A stretch of 63,372 nt of DNA from Chloroflexota bacterium. GTDB lineage: Bacteria > Chloroflexota > Ktedonobacteria > Ktedonobacterales > Ktedonobacteraceae. A program made the translations under genes and the position numbers. The notes beneath the pieces were generated by a model that was given only the letters and a program-made list of their open reading frames with translations, was not told the DNA's origin and ran no database searches. Below, one piece after another: positions 9,601 through 17,527 of this stretch. The DNA is taken from the NCBI GenBank assembly GCA_005881495.1, contig VBHI01000201.1, positions 1-63,372 on the forward strand, written 5' to 3'. Each line of letters starts with the position of its first letter. Within the stretch, counting starts at the first letter, position 1.

Positions 9601-9865
9601 GCATTGAGGTGAAGCCGAACGTGGCGTTGACGTGTTCTCCTTTACTATTCGTCAGCGTTTCCGGGACGGCATGAAAGGCCCGGTGAATGATGGCGTGCCC
9701 ATCAATCAATACCAATTTCTTGCGCTTCGTTGCGGAAGTAGGTGAGGCTTCTGCGGAGATCACTTGAGACTCCTGGTCTCCAGCGTATACTTCCCTGTAT
9801 CGCTGCTGACCGTAGGTAGACGCAGCAGCGTCGTTGTGGTGATGGATATCAAATTGTGCTGTCAT
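6608..9865 (-). CDS. polA: DNA polymerase I with 5'-3' and 3'-5' exonuclease domains
   Basis: At 1085 residues this is longer than typical Pol I (about 930). The 5'-3' exonuclease domain spans about 48-340 and follows a 45-residue polar extension. A proline- and glutamate-rich linker (about 341-475) carries QLNLF (435-439), which matches the sliding-clamp binding consensus. The proofreading domain has its ligands: D507/E509 in ALDTETTS, N576 and D580 in HNAKYD, Y653 and D657 in DYAGSD. The polymerase has motif A DYSQFELR (859-866), the O-helix 908-921 and motif C QVHDELV (1033-1039). In the O-helix the position of E. coli Phe762 is Tyr916. It fills gaps and processes Okazaki fragments. AAGGA precedes the ATG. 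Confidence 0.96.
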   Translation of the reverse strand: MTAQFDIHHHNDAAASTYGQQRYREVYAGDQESQVISAEASPTSATKRKKLVLIDGHAIIHRAFHAVPETLTNSKGEHVNATFGFTSMLMKALLEEKPDYIAMTFDRPSPTFRHLQFSDYKAHRPTLPDNMRPQFARIREVVEAFGIPIYEKDGFEADDVLGTLSVQATQLGVETIIYTGDMDTLQLVNEHVVVKVAKRGITEITEYDEEGVKNRYGFEPEKLPDFKGLVGDKSDNIPGVPGIGEKTASKLIADYGSLENILAHVDELTPKEQKLLREKGEQARQSKMLATIVLDVPVQLDLEACLLKHMNRENVLAIFRELEFRTLVEKVLSLLRELGVAQGEEDKETSNGHESDTASKAEVQEKAEPILGQEEDLLLAPPVGIVPISAPPPPPTASDSGSQAGTPVKMEVGERSVEGEGAEAGQAQRVDGPEQLNLFGSDVPAQEVVRKLRLPSLPSTPGEPRGTPIHIIHEEKVKSTSTMIVNSEDALQVLIKSIYDARAVALDTETTSDDPWHAELVGISCSMAAGEAYYIPVGHTYTIENQAPGAQLAKPYVLEKLRPVLEDPTVKKYLHNAKYDMLILDRNGISLRGLAFDTMLGAYLTDPGRRGLGLKDQAFQRLGIVMTPISELIGTGSKMISMAQVPIRLAADYAGSDADMTFRLVEPIQNELRRHGLSDLYYNIEQPLLPVLLKMEIYGVALDAGFLTVLEKTLGEQISRLEHEIYDAVGHQFNINSTKQLGEILFGELKLPSGRKTKTGYSVSADVIESLRGKHPMVDSLLEYRQLSKLKSTYVDGLLALMDPVTGRVHTSFNQTVASSGRLSSSNPNLQNIPVRTEVGRQIRRAFIADPSYVLLTADYSQFELRILAHITHEPRLVEAFSKGEDIHTITAASLFNVPVAEVTKDQRRLAKTVVYAVLYGQSAFGLAQITGMSNAEAAEFIKRYHETFPNIKGYVDSTLNQARIQGYVNTLYGRKRFFPEMQRLPFNERQALEREAINMPIQGGNADLIKIAMIRIQNALEEKKLKTRMILQVHDELVFEVAVEELERVKRTIKAMMEGVAALDVPTRVEMKVGKNWYEAEPME

Positions 9866-9940
9866 GCTCTCGTTCCTTCGTATGTAACATAAACCCGGTT
9901 TGCTCCATCGATTGAGCCAAGCTGGCGCCTTTGCCCCAGT

Positions 9941-11287
9941 CTATGCCAGCACTCGATAGCTCCCCTTTAAACCGCCTACCCAAACACAGAGACTGGCACT
10001 CGACGCCCCGTCCGGTGTGGAGTTTACCATGGCAAAAGTGAATTGTGTCTCATCTGGTAATAGCACGTGTTCCCAGTCAGGCCGGCGAAACCATTCAATC
10101 AACTCAGCATTGACCTCACCGGGAGCGGGGAGCGCCAATCGCATCGTCCAACTAGCCGTGTTGAGATAGCTTTGTCTTCCATTATTGACGGGATCGATTC
10201 GCACCATGTGCGTATGGCCTGCGAAAACATAGCGCAACGTCGGATCATTTTTTAGAATAGCCTGCAAACCTGCCGCTACCCTTTCTGCCATCACATACGT
10301 TGTCGGAGTACAGATTGCTGCAACAGCTTCAATAAGAGGTAATTTGAGCGCATCTCGTATCATATCGAATTCTATCATCGTCGTTACCTGCATCTGTTCA
10401 GTGCTCAGTCCTGCAGGCTCAACCCAATCGGGCTTGTGGAACTGCATTTCTTGTTGGAAAGCAGCAAAATCGATCATCGTCTCCTCAAAAAGCCTGGCAG
10501 GAATCCGTTCTTCTCCTGGAACCAGGCCCGCCAATGCCTTGCGTGGCTCGGAAAACATGTCCATTGTTAACTGTGCTGTTTCAATAATAATAGCAGGATC
10601 CAGCAGGCAGAGCAGCGCTATCTGCCGCATACTGTTCATTGATGGTTCAAAACGATCGAAGTAGGCATATTTGGTATTGATAAGATGGGCCGCGTGTTGG
10701 AAGTAGTATGAGCCAACAGGTAAAACAATGCTGCTTGGATTAAGATCCAACGGTTCCCCGGCCTCGTTCCAGAGGCCGCGGATAGCATGATTCCAGAAAT
10801 CGTAGTGATTCCCGTGCTCTATATAGATGTCCGGTAATGGTCGATAGAAGCGGGTGGGACAGAAGCATACTCTTTCCTTTACCAGGTCTCCACCAATAGC
10901 TGTATATATAAGCTCCCGCACCTTTTCAAATCGTAGTTCAATATCGTGATTTCCGGTCATAAAAGTTACATGCCGTCCGGGCGTTTCAATAAAGCTGCGC
11001 AGCGCCTCAAAGAAACTGGGATGGGCAGCTATGATCTTCTGCAGCTTTTCCAGGCTCGTAGAGACATCGCTTACACCACCTGTATCGTAAGGTGCTGTTA
11101 CCAGGAAATCGAAACAATCACCATTGATGACGAGTTCTACTTCGTCAGCGTGTCCCATCGGCCCGGCACCGCATGCAGCGCTCGTTAACCCTTCAAAAGC
11201 CGCTTGCTGTATATCGCCAAAGCCATCGAGAATACTCTGACCGTTGGCGAGGTGAAGATCACTCAAAATCAATATAATATCGGGCAT
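9941..11287 (-). CDS. Calcineurin-like metallophosphoesterase
   Basis: The 448-residue protein has the full dimetal phosphoesterase signature in order: SDLHL near the N-terminus, INGDCFDF, TGNHDIEL, the IEHGNHYD histidine region and AGHTHMVR near residue 380. Between the GNHD and GHTH motifs lies a helical insert of roughly 200 residues, so it is larger than simple UshA- or YfcE-type enzymes. It should hydrolyse a phosphomono- or diester in the cytoplasm; no signal peptide is visible and the substrate is unknown. ATG at 11287 has AAGGAAG 5 nt upstream. It lies 75 bp before polA on the same strand, which does not by itself indicate a DNA repair role. Confidence 0.85.
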   Translation of the reverse strand: MPDIILILSDLHLANGQSILDGFGDIQQAAFEGLTSAACGAGPMGHADEVELVINGDCFDFLVTAPYDTGGVSDVSTSLEKLQKIIAAHPSFFEALRSFIETPGRHVTFMTGNHDIELRFEKVRELIYTAIGGDLVKERVCFCPTRFYRPLPDIYIEHGNHYDFWNHAIRGLWNEAGEPLDLNPSSIVLPVGSYYFQHAAHLINTKYAYFDRFEPSMNSMRQIALLCLLDPAIIIETAQLTMDMFSEPRKALAGLVPGEERIPARLFEETMIDFAAFQQEMQFHKPDWVEPAGLSTEQMQVTTMIEFDMIRDALKLPLIEAVAAICTPTTYVMAERVAAGLQAILKNDPTLRYVFAGHTHMVRIDPVNNGRQSYLNTASWTMRLALPAPGEVNAELIEWFRRPDWEHVLLPDETQFTFAMVNSTPDGASSASLCVWVGGLKGSYRVLA

Positions 11288-11393
11288 TGGTACTTCCTTG
11301 TGTTCTTAATGATACCTATTCTGATAGTAAGTTGCCAGGTCGGAAACAGTAGACCCTCAATTATGAGGTTTCACAAAATAATCCGGAAATCGA

Positions 11394-11432
11394 GGGCCGA
11401 TAAATCGGCGGTGGGCGCGATAAATCGGCCCC
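11394..11432. repeat. Imperfect palindromic repeat (REP-like)
   Basis: GGGCCGAT at the left and ATCGGCCC at the right flank two copies of GATAAATCGGC, giving an imperfect dyad in the 220-bp gap between the metallophosphoesterase and the nucleotidyltransferase genes. It resembles the intergenic palindromes scattered through many Chloroflexota genomes. I saw only this copy in the window. Confidence 0.4.
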
Positions 11433-11507
11433 TACAGATGTCCCGCTTATTTTGTTCATGACCATTATCGAGGGGCGAGCGAAGAGAGGAGGTGGCTTTT
11501 CAGACTT

Positions 11508-14012
11508 TTACTGCTGCAAACCACTCACCACACGGGCATATTTCTCTGCCAGCGCCTGCGCCTGGTCGTTTGAAACAGACTCCGCAATCACATGGAAAAG
11601 GGGCCGGTCAGCATCGGGCAGCACGAGCACCCACTCTTTGCCCAGATCAATCTTGATGCCGTCAATTGGCTTGGTCCGGCGCTCTCTGTACTGCTCACTC
11701 AGAATACGCATCACCTTGCCTTTATGTTCCCAAGGGCATGTCACCTGCGTGCTGCTCATATAGTACGTTGGCAAATCATCGACCACTTCCGAAAGCCGCA
11801 TCTGGAAGGTTGCGAGCAGCTCCAGCAATTTTGCGATAGCCAGCATCCCATCAAAGACAGGGTGAAGAATGGGGAAAATAAAACCACCCTGACCGTCACC
11901 AACCAGCACGACGCCATCGCGTCCGGCCGCGGACATCAACGCGTGTCGTAAAACCTTGGTGTGCAGTATATTCCCTTCATAGCGTTTGGCAATATGTTGC
12001 AGAGCGCTCGGCGCTGTAACAGGAGCTGCCACAGTCGCGCCGCGATGCTGCCGCAGGACCAGGCTTGTCATTACAGCCAGCATCTTTGTTCCTTCGAGAA
12101 TACGCCCCCGGTCGTCTACGACCGAGATATTTTCTCCACCCTGGTCAATACGTATCCCCATGTCGGCGTTTACACTGGCAGTGATATTCGCCAGGCGCTG
12201 CAAGTCCTTCTCTATCTCATCTATAGAACGCGAGAAGTGTGCCTCCTCCATACTTGTATTCAAAAGCACCAGTTCACATCCCAGGCGATTGAGGATGCCC
12301 GGTAGTAATTGAATGGTGCTTCCACTGGCGTAATCTACCACGAGCTGAAATTTCTGTTTCTTCACAACTTCGTGGTCAACAACCTTTGCAAAACCCTCCA
12401 GGTAACTATTCAGTACTTCTGCGTTTTCAAGCACTTCAATCGCGCCTACCTCATCCACGTCAACGCGGCGGAAATCTTCACGGAAGAAGAGATTCTCCAG
12501 TTTTCGTTCAGTGGTTTTGTTAATATCCAGGCCGTACTGGTCAAAGAACTTGATATCAATCACCCGCTTATCATGCGGTGAGAGACGAACGTGGATGCCT
12601 CCCACGGCATCGGTATGGCGAATGATGTACCTGGCCACAGGTATGGGAACCTGGTTGATGTCATGCACATTGACTCCTGCCGAGGGTAAGCCAGCAATCA
12701 CGGCGCGCTTAATCATGCGTGGTGTGCGGTGAAATGAATCGCGATTGATGCACACGAACGAGCCTTTGGGGAGAATCGCTCCATAGGCTGCTCCCAGCTG
12801 CGTGGCAAATTCAGGGGTCAGATCGACATTGACCAGTCCAGTAACTCCAAAGCGGCTAAATAGCCCACGGCGTCCCTGTGAACCCCAGATAATACTTGTG
12901 TTGATTACTGCGCCAGCTTCGATCTCTTTATCGGGCCAAACCTTCACATCCGGTTGAATGATTGCCCCTTCCTGAATAATGGAGTTATCTCCTATCACCG
13001 ACCCTTCAAACATAACCGCCTTGCTCTTGATACCGGTAGATGAGCCTACCAGGGCGCCTCGCAATTCGGCTCGTTCCCCGATGTAGGAATTATTCCAGAC
13101 GATGCTGCGATCTACCTGCGCGCGCTCATCAATAATGGTGTAGGAACCGATCGTGCTCGGACCGTGAATAATTGCTCCAGCTTTGATCTTACAATCGTGA
13201 GCCAGGTAGATCGGTCCAATCAACTGGGCGTCATTCGCAATCTCAACACCTTCTTCGCACCAGATATGGCCGCCCATCTTCTTCGCGGAAATTTCTGCTT
13301 CGACACGTCCCTGTAACACATCGGCATTGGCTCGCATATACTCGGGGAGATTCCCGACATCACACCAGTAGCCTTTTTCCGCAATGTACCCGTAAAGAGG
13401 ATCGCCATTTTTCAGCATCATTGGGAAGAGTTCCTGGCTGAAATCAAACTGCTTGTTTTTCTCAAAGTACGAGAAAATTTTCGGGTCCAAGACGTAAATA
13501 CCCGTATTGATCGTGTCGCTGAAGACTTCTCCCCAGCTTGGTTTCTCCAGGAACTCGGTGATATGACCATCCTGGTTGGTGATAATGACGCCGAACTCCA
13601 GTGGGTTGAGCACGTGCGCCAGCATGAGAGTAGCCATGGCTTGTTTCTCATGGTGGTACTTGATAATGTCTGTTAAATTATAGTCGGTCAGGGCATCACC
13701 ACTGATGACTATAAATGGCTCAGTGAGCTGATCCTCTGCGTTTTTTACGCTACCCGCAGTTCCCAGCGGCACATCCTCACGTGAGTAGGTAATACGCATA
13801 CCTAATTGCGAACCATTGCCAAAATAATCTTCGATGTTGCTTGCTAAGTACTGAACAGTAACGACAACCTCGGTAATACCGTGACGTTTGAGAAGGTTGA
13901 GGATATGTTCCATCACTGGTTTGCCAGCAATAGGAACCATAGGCTTTGGGCGCCTGATCGTCAATGGTCTTAGCCTCGATCCTTCCCCCCCGGCCATAAC
14001 AACCGCTTTCAT
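11508..14012 (-). CDS. Bifunctional sugar nucleotidyltransferase / phosphomannomutase-like protein
   Basis: The 834-residue protein has three parts. A nucleotidyltransferase domain (1 to about 230) opens with [18 protein letters not shown], the nucleotide-binding loop. A left-handed beta-helix (about 250-380) is made of hexapeptide repeats. A phosphohexomutase-like C-terminal half contains SRFGVTG and [14 protein letters not shown]. By family it makes a GDP- or other NDP-activated sugar for cell-surface polysaccharide. The mutase half lacks the canonical TASHN phosphoserine loop, so its activity is uncertain. The start is ATG 14012, with AGGAGG 5 nt upstream; an in-frame ATG at 14105 lacks such a site. 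manA lies elsewhere in the window and could supply mannose 6-phosphate. Confidence 0.85.
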   Translation of the reverse strand: MKAVVMAGGEGSRLRPLTIRRPKPMVPIAGKPVMEHILNLLKRHGITEVVVTVQYLASNIEDYFGNGSQLGMRITYSREDVPLGTAGSVKNAEDQLTEPFIVISGDALTDYNLTDIIKYHHEKQAMATLMLAHVLNPLEFGVIITNQDGHITEFLEKPSWGEVFSDTINTGIYVLDPKIFSYFEKNKQFDFSQELFPMMLKNGDPLYGYIAEKGYWCDVGNLPEYMRANADVLQGRVEAEISAKKMGGHIWCEEGVEIANDAQLIGPIYLAHDCKIKAGAIIHGPSTIGSYTIIDERAQVDRSIVWNNSYIGERAELRGALVGSSTGIKSKAVMFEGSVIGDNSIIQEGAIIQPDVKVWPDKEIEAGAVINTSIIWGSQGRRGLFSRFGVTGLVNVDLTPEFATQLGAAYGAILPKGSFVCINRDSFHRTPRMIKRAVIAGLPSAGVNVHDINQVPIPVARYIIRHTDAVGGIHVRLSPHDKRVIDIKFFDQYGLDINKTTERKLENLFFREDFRRVDVDEVGAIEVLENAEVLNSYLEGFAKVVDHEVVKKQKFQLVVDYASGSTIQLLPGILNRLGCELVLLNTSMEEAHFSRSIDEIEKDLQRLANITASVNADMGIRIDQGGENISVVDDRGRILEGTKMLAVMTSLVLRQHRGATVAAPVTAPSALQHIAKRYEGNILHTKVLRHALMSAAGRDGVVLVGDGQGGFIFPILHPVFDGMLAIAKLLELLATFQMRLSEVVDDLPTYYMSSTQVTCPWEHKGKVMRILSEQYRERRTKPIDGIKIDLGKEWVLVLPDADRPLFHVIAESVSNDQAQALAEKYARVVSGLQQ

Positions 14013-14327
14013 GGAGGCCTCCTGGCAGACTAGACGTTCCCAGGCTTCAAGTATAGCCTGGTGGAACTCAGGTAAATAAACAGTTACAAACGTATTGAAA
14101 GACATTCTGCTCGCTAGCGCGTCTAGCTTCGCTCAGCAGAATGAAAGGAATGTAATGTGAAAACGGCGCAGCACAACATGCCACGCCGTTCCAAATGCAA
14201 TGTTGCTTTGATATTGTACTACATTGACAAAGAACGTCGCAAGAACGAATAAGCAACGCGAGTTTCCCTTCTGTGCTTCATCATAAGAAGGGTATTCCTA
14301 GCAAATTGGGATATTTCTTTCACCCTC

Positions 14328-14507
14328 CTACCAATCGCTTATCCGACCGTGTTCGACAAGCCAGCGAACAAAACGATGATAATTCGTTTCCTCGGTTGCC
14401 TGCCTCTCTTCATACTCTTCGCGCAATTGAATCAGTCTGCTGGCCTCCTCAACCGTAAAGCCCTCATCTAGGAGGGCGTCGATGAGCAGGTCAATATATT
14501 GCTGCAT
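14328..14507 (-). CDS. Small acidic helical protein, 59 aa, unknown
   Basis: A 59-codon frame begins MQQYIDLLIDALLDEG at ATG 14507, with GGAGG 8 nt upstream, and ends RFVRWLVEHGRISDW. The strong ribosome binding site and a composition rich in Glu, Arg and Leu favour a real gene. The sequence predicts two or three amphipathic helices, with no membrane segment and no Cys. I do not recognise the family. It stands alone between the nucleotidyltransferase gene and sparse DNA. Small regulators or antitoxin-like proteins have this look, but nothing here shows that function. Confidence 0.6.
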   Translation of the reverse strand: MQQYIDLLIDALLDEGFTVEEASRLIQLREEYEERQATEETNYHRFVRWLVEHGRISDW

Positions 14508-14975
14508 TGCAATGTCCTCCCTCTAACAAATGTCCAGACAGATGAACAAACATACACTCAAACGAAATTGGGTAGATACATATGCCGCGGTGCAACATAT
14601 ATGAATCTAGCTTGTACTGTGACCTGGTAGTATACGACAGTGGATACTGGTGAAACACGGAGCGTAGCACTTACTCAATCACAACACTTTCACCAAGGAT
14701 GCTACTATACAAATTATAGCGAATAATAGTATCTCGGTGCAAGGTCTGGCTTTTTTGCTGCGAATTGGTTTGTCAAGAGGGCTGGTTGGCTGCGAAATTC
14801 GCAGAGACTATGCAAAGCTTTTTGCATTTTCCGTGTCCAGGTAATATTACTTTCTTCTTGACACCTGGATATGCCGCGCCGGAGCAATATGGCAGCTCAT
14901 TGCCTCTGGAGATGGGAATCAGAGTGTGCACGTGTGGCAGCCGGGTACGAAAAACGTGAAGCTTTCGTACGACAG
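14508..14975. other. Gene-poor stretch with a kinase activation-loop scrap
   Basis: I see no intact gene in these 468 bases. On the plus strand, codons 14861-14893 encode TPGYAAPEQYG, the activation-segment end of Hanks-type kinases. Neither flank continues as kinase sequence. This is either a decayed kinase remnant or a chance match; the second kinase in this window has GSPGYAAPEQYG, so it could also be a small duplicated fragment. Confidence 0.35.
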
Positions 14976-15230
14976 TTAGTTTTCCTCCCACGATTCATTG
15001 CGGATATAGTGCGTTATTTCGGCCTCGTTATCATAAAAATAGCTAATAGCATCGTAAACCTGGGCCAGGGTGATGCGTTGAGAATTAGCTATTTCTTCTG
15101 GGTCTTTACCCGATTGGAAGAGAAGAATGATATGGCGTACTCCTGTACGTGTACCTTCGACAATCGGTTCCCCACCATAGATGGCCGAGTCGCGGACAAT
15201 GTAAGGGTGCGCTGTACGTTCGATAGACAA
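14976..15230 (-). CDS. DUF433 family protein (antitoxin-like)
   Basis: The 84-residue protein has the DUF433 pattern: HPYIVRD, then GGEPIVEGTRTGVRHI, then a helix-turn-helix-like SQRITLAQVYDAISYFYDN. Members are often encoded beside a PIN-like DUF5615 nuclease and are regarded as its antitoxin or DNA-binding partner. No such nuclease gene lies next to this one: about 470 bases downstream hold no intact gene. It is therefore an orphan here. The start is TTG at 15230, chosen because AAGGAG lies 9 nt upstream and the sequence matches the family start. It probably acts as a small cytoplasmic DNA-binding protein, by family only. Confidence 0.8.
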   Translation of the reverse strand: MSIERTAHPYIVRDSAIYGGEPIVEGTRTGVRHIILLFQSGKDPEEIANSQRITLAQVYDAISYFYDNEAEITHYIRNESWEEN

Positions 15231-15446
15231 CGGCAGAGGCTCCTTCCTCGGATGCTATACTCACACTGTCTAGGGTATCCTCTGTATGTAGTGTATCCTC
15301 AGTACTTACATGCGTCAACTGCCATAAATCCGCATTCACATAATTTTCACAAAACGATTCATCTATTCATATCTCACTACGCCTTACTTCATCGTGTTTT
15401 ATCTCTTTTCAAGACATGTCGGGTTGTTGCGAGTTTTCAAAAAGGG

Positions 15447-15475
15447 TTGACAGCATACGAATTGCAATGTACAAT
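15447..15475 (+). promoter_or_regulatory. Strong sigma-70 promoter TTGACA-N17-TACAAT
   Basis: TTGACA (15447-15452) and TACAAT (15470-15475) are separated by exactly 17 nt. Initiation is expected near 15482, only about 20 nt before the ATG of a 24-codon ORF and just before an ideal Shine-Dalgarno sequence. This is one of the best promoter matches in the window. Confidence 0.75.
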
Positions 15476-15502
15476 ATGCGCAATGAAAGGAGGTGGTGTG
15501 TA

Positions 15503-15577
15503 ATGAATGAACGTAGTCGCTGCACAGGCAGCAAAATGATTTTCCACACCTTCCAGATGAGAGGTAGTCGGCCATAG
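15503..15577 (+). CDS. 24-aa peptide ORF with an ideal ribosome binding site
   Basis: ATG at 15503 is preceded by AAAGGAGGTG with a 7-nt spacer, among the strongest Shine-Dalgarno matches in the window. The ORF reads MNERSRCTGSKMIF and ends in SRP before TAG at 15575-15577. The peptide is basic and not membrane-like. Its coding region forms the 5' half of the long hairpin, so translation should unfold that structure. This fits a leader peptide or regulatory ORF as well as a functional small protein. A second ATG four bases on opens a 10-codon frame. Confidence 0.45.
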   Translation: MNERSRCTGSKMIFHTFQMRGSRP

Positions 15578-15632
15578 TGCCGCCTCAAGCTCACTGGTAG
15601 GTGGTCAATGCTTCCTGCCTGTGCAGCGTCCC

Positions 15633-15680
15633 CCCAGAGTGTTGGCTTCCCAAAAATTGCCTTCACTCTGGGATTTTTAT
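15633..15680 (+). terminator. Terminator-like hairpin ending the structured transcript
   Basis: CCCAGAGTG (15633-15641) pairs perfectly with CACTCTGGG (15664-15672) across a 22-nt loop that can form a further short GGC/GCC stem. ATTTTTAT follows immediately. The loop is long for an intrinsic terminator, but the position at the end of the structured unit fits. Confidence 0.5.
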
Positions 15681-15858
15681 ACATTATTTTCGTTCTACCT
15701 ATCAATTTTTAGCCTCATAAGGCGGAATTGATGTTTCCATAGTGTACTGTACTGGACCTGGCATAGACCTTCTCGCGAGCTATCGCGATAGAGCGTTTCT
15801 TCTTATTTTTGGCTTCCTACGTTATTCGCAATGTAGGCTGGTAGGATAATGAAACCGT

Positions 15859-16800
15859 ATGCAGTTAAACGTCTTTTCAGAGAGCAAAGATCTCGACGTC
15901 GCTGAGATACGGCGTTACCTTGAGACCCGTGTATTCGGGATTGGCGATAAACTGCTCTACCTACCTACTGTGGATTCAACGAACTCGTTAGCTATGAAAC
16001 TGGCCAATGAGCGGCCAGATGAAGGGGTGGTGGTACTTACCGACAGTCAAACTGCCGGCAAGGGCAGGTTAGGCCGACGATGGGTGGATGTAGCTGGCTG
16101 CAATGTACTCTCATCTACATTGCTCAGACCTCACTTCCCTCCACATTTCTTGATTATGGTCGCCTCTCTTGCTATCGTGGATGCAATCATGGAGACCTGT
16201 GGTGTAACCGCAACCATCAAGTGGCCGAATGATGTGCTCATCGGAGAGCGCAAAGTTGCAGGTATCCTGATAGAGACAAGCCATGTTCTATGCGGTGCAG
16301 CGGAGCAAGATCGCTCCAGTCAATTGGTTGCTATCCTCGGTATTGGCGTCAATGTCAACGGGCATATCCAGGACGTGCCTCTTGAGGTGACACTGGTAGG
16401 TTCCCTCTCTATAGACGGACATACACAGGGAGGATCGCAGCAGGCATCGCTGAGTTCAACAGCGACAACCCTGGAAACAGAATGTGGACATGTGGTAAGT
16501 CGAGAGGTGTTTATTGCGCACCTGTTGCAACACATCGAGGCTGATTATCTAGCGTTGCAACAGGAGGCTCAGGAGCCTTTTTACACAGTATATGGTCATG
16601 GCCCGGTCTCTCGCGCAATTTGGGAGCGATGGCGTAGCCAACTATCAACTCTTGGCCGTTTAGTTCAGGTGCGCCAGGGCAACACCATCATTAACGGTGT
16701 GGCAGAAGATGTGAATGAGGGCGGGGAGCTGTTACTCCGTTCTCATTCAGGTGAATTAGTCAACATCACTTGGGGAGATGTTGGATATCCGGTAGGGTAA
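15859..16800 (+). CDS. birA: Biotin--[acetyl-CoA carboxylase] ligase
   Basis: The 313-residue protein has the biotin ligase core: STNSLAMKLA near residue 40, the biotinyl-adenylate loop GKGRLGRRW, KWPNDVLIGERKVAGILIE, and a C-terminal SH3-like domain. It attaches biotin to the lysine of biotin carboxyl carrier protein through biotinyl-AMP. There is no N-terminal winged helix of the E. coli repressor type, so it probably does not regulate transcription. A polar insert of about 30 residues lies between the catalytic core and the C-terminal domain. The ribosome binding site before ATG 15859 is weak. greA starts 97 bp downstream on the same strand and may share its transcript. Confidence 0.92.
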   Translation: MQLNVFSESKDLDVAEIRRYLETRVFGIGDKLLYLPTVDSTNSLAMKLANERPDEGVVVLTDSQTAGKGRLGRRWVDVAGCNVLSSTLLRPHFPPHFLIMVASLAIVDAIMETCGVTATIKWPNDVLIGERKVAGILIETSHVLCGAAEQDRSSQLVAILGIGVNVNGHIQDVPLEVTLVGSLSIDGHTQGGSQQASLSSTATTLETECGHVVSREVFIAHLLQHIEADYLALQQEAQEPFYTVYGHGPVSRAIWERWRSQLSTLGRLVQVRQGNTIINGVAEDVNEGGELLLRSHSGELVNITWGDVGYPVG

Positions 16801-16897
16801 TTACCTTTCTCACTGCACAAGACAAGATAGGTAAACGAGGAATAGGCAGAGAACAGCAGATATGTTTTCTCTGCCAGAGTTTTGAAGGGATAAAGAG

Positions 16898-17359
16898 ATG
16901 GAGACACAGGAAGTCATTACCAGTGACGGACTACACCACGCACAAAGGCAGTTGGAGTATTTGTCAACAGTTGGGCGCGCTAAAGTCGCCCAATACCTGT
17001 ATGATGCCAAGGAATCCGGCGATGTCATCGACAATGCCGCTTATGAAGATGCAAAGAATCAACAGGCGCTTCTTGAAGGAAAAATCCAGTATCTGGAACA
17101 GTTACTCGCCAAGGCGAAATTGATCAGCGAGGTACGCACAGACGTTGTCTCCCTCGGTTCTGTCGTGCACCTGCGCAATAGTGATGGTCGCGAGTACAAT
17201 TATAAGCTTGTTGGAGCATACGAGGCAAACCCAAGTGCCGGTCGCATCTCCAACGAGTCTCCGGTCGGGAAAGCGCTGCTGGGCCATAAAGTAGGTGACC
17301 TGGTCATAGTTTCTACGCCCGGCGGAGTGAAGGAGTACATCATTCTTTCCATCTCATAA
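16898..17359 (+). CDS. greA: Transcription elongation factor GreA
   Basis: The 153-residue length and two-domain layout match GreA. An N-terminal antiparallel coiled coil (about 5-75) carries the acidic tip region SGDVIDNAAYEDAKNQQ. A C-terminal FKBP-like domain contains SPVGKALLGHKVGD. The coiled coil enters the secondary channel of RNA polymerase and helps cleave backtracked RNA. The usual DLSENAEY tip is replaced by DVIDNAAY; the acidic residues that hold Mg2+ are partly kept (Asp and Glu), so activity is likely but not certain. AAGGGATAAAGAG precedes the ATG. A clear intrinsic terminator follows within 30 bp, closing the birA-greA unit. Confidence 0.93.
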   Translation: METQEVITSDGLHHAQRQLEYLSTVGRAKVAQYLYDAKESGDVIDNAAYEDAKNQQALLEGKIQYLEQLLAKAKLISEVRTDVVSLGSVVHLRNSDGREYNYKLVGAYEANPSAGRISNESPVGKALLGHKVGDLVIVSTPGGVKEYIILSIS

Positions 17360-17385
17360 TCTTCCCAAGAAGTAGCAGCAATCGA

Positions 17386-17434
17386 CCGGCCTGCGGCCCA
17401 CAGAATACGGAGCCGCAGGCCGGTTTTTGTTTTT
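17386..17434 (+). terminator. Intrinsic terminator after greA
   Basis: A perfect 12-bp GC-rich stem (17386-17397 with 17412-17423) encloses a 14-nt loop and is followed by TTTTTGTTTTT. It ends the birA-greA transcript before lysS. Confidence 0.93.
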
Positions 17435-17527
17435 GCCAATGATGAAGATGTCTCTGCGACTATTCGTTCAATGAAATCAATGTTACAATATATCCGCAAA
17501 ATTTGTTGGAGGAGGAAAAAGAAATCC

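Larger units (their letters stand above)
15482..15680 (+). ncRNA. Candidate structured RNA / leader transcript of about 200 nt
   Basis: The predicted transcript runs from the promoter to a terminator-like stem. Its core is one long hairpin. The base is a perfect 14-bp stem (15518-15531 with 15615-15628). The middle helix is 15548-15556 with 15594-15602 (one mismatch). The apex is GAGG/CCTC plus CGGC/GCCG closing a 6-nt loop that contains the TAG of the small ORF. An alternative helix, GGTGTG (15495-15500) with CACACC (15545-15550), would cover the region between the ribosome binding site and the ATG and exclude the middle helix, giving a possible switch. It does not match SRP RNA, tmRNA, RNase P or 6S RNA features I know. 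The class is unknown. Confidence 0.5.

Noticed and set aside
14871..15503. 210-residue plus-strand ORF covering the DUF433 gene
   Set aside because: It is antisense to a recognised gene, has no ribosome binding site, and its composition is not protein-like.
15409..15705. 98-residue minus-strand ORF across the structured RNA region
   Set aside because: It has no ribosome binding site, its sequence simply mirrors the hairpin arms, and the plus strand carries a promoter, ribosome binding site and terminator-like stem.
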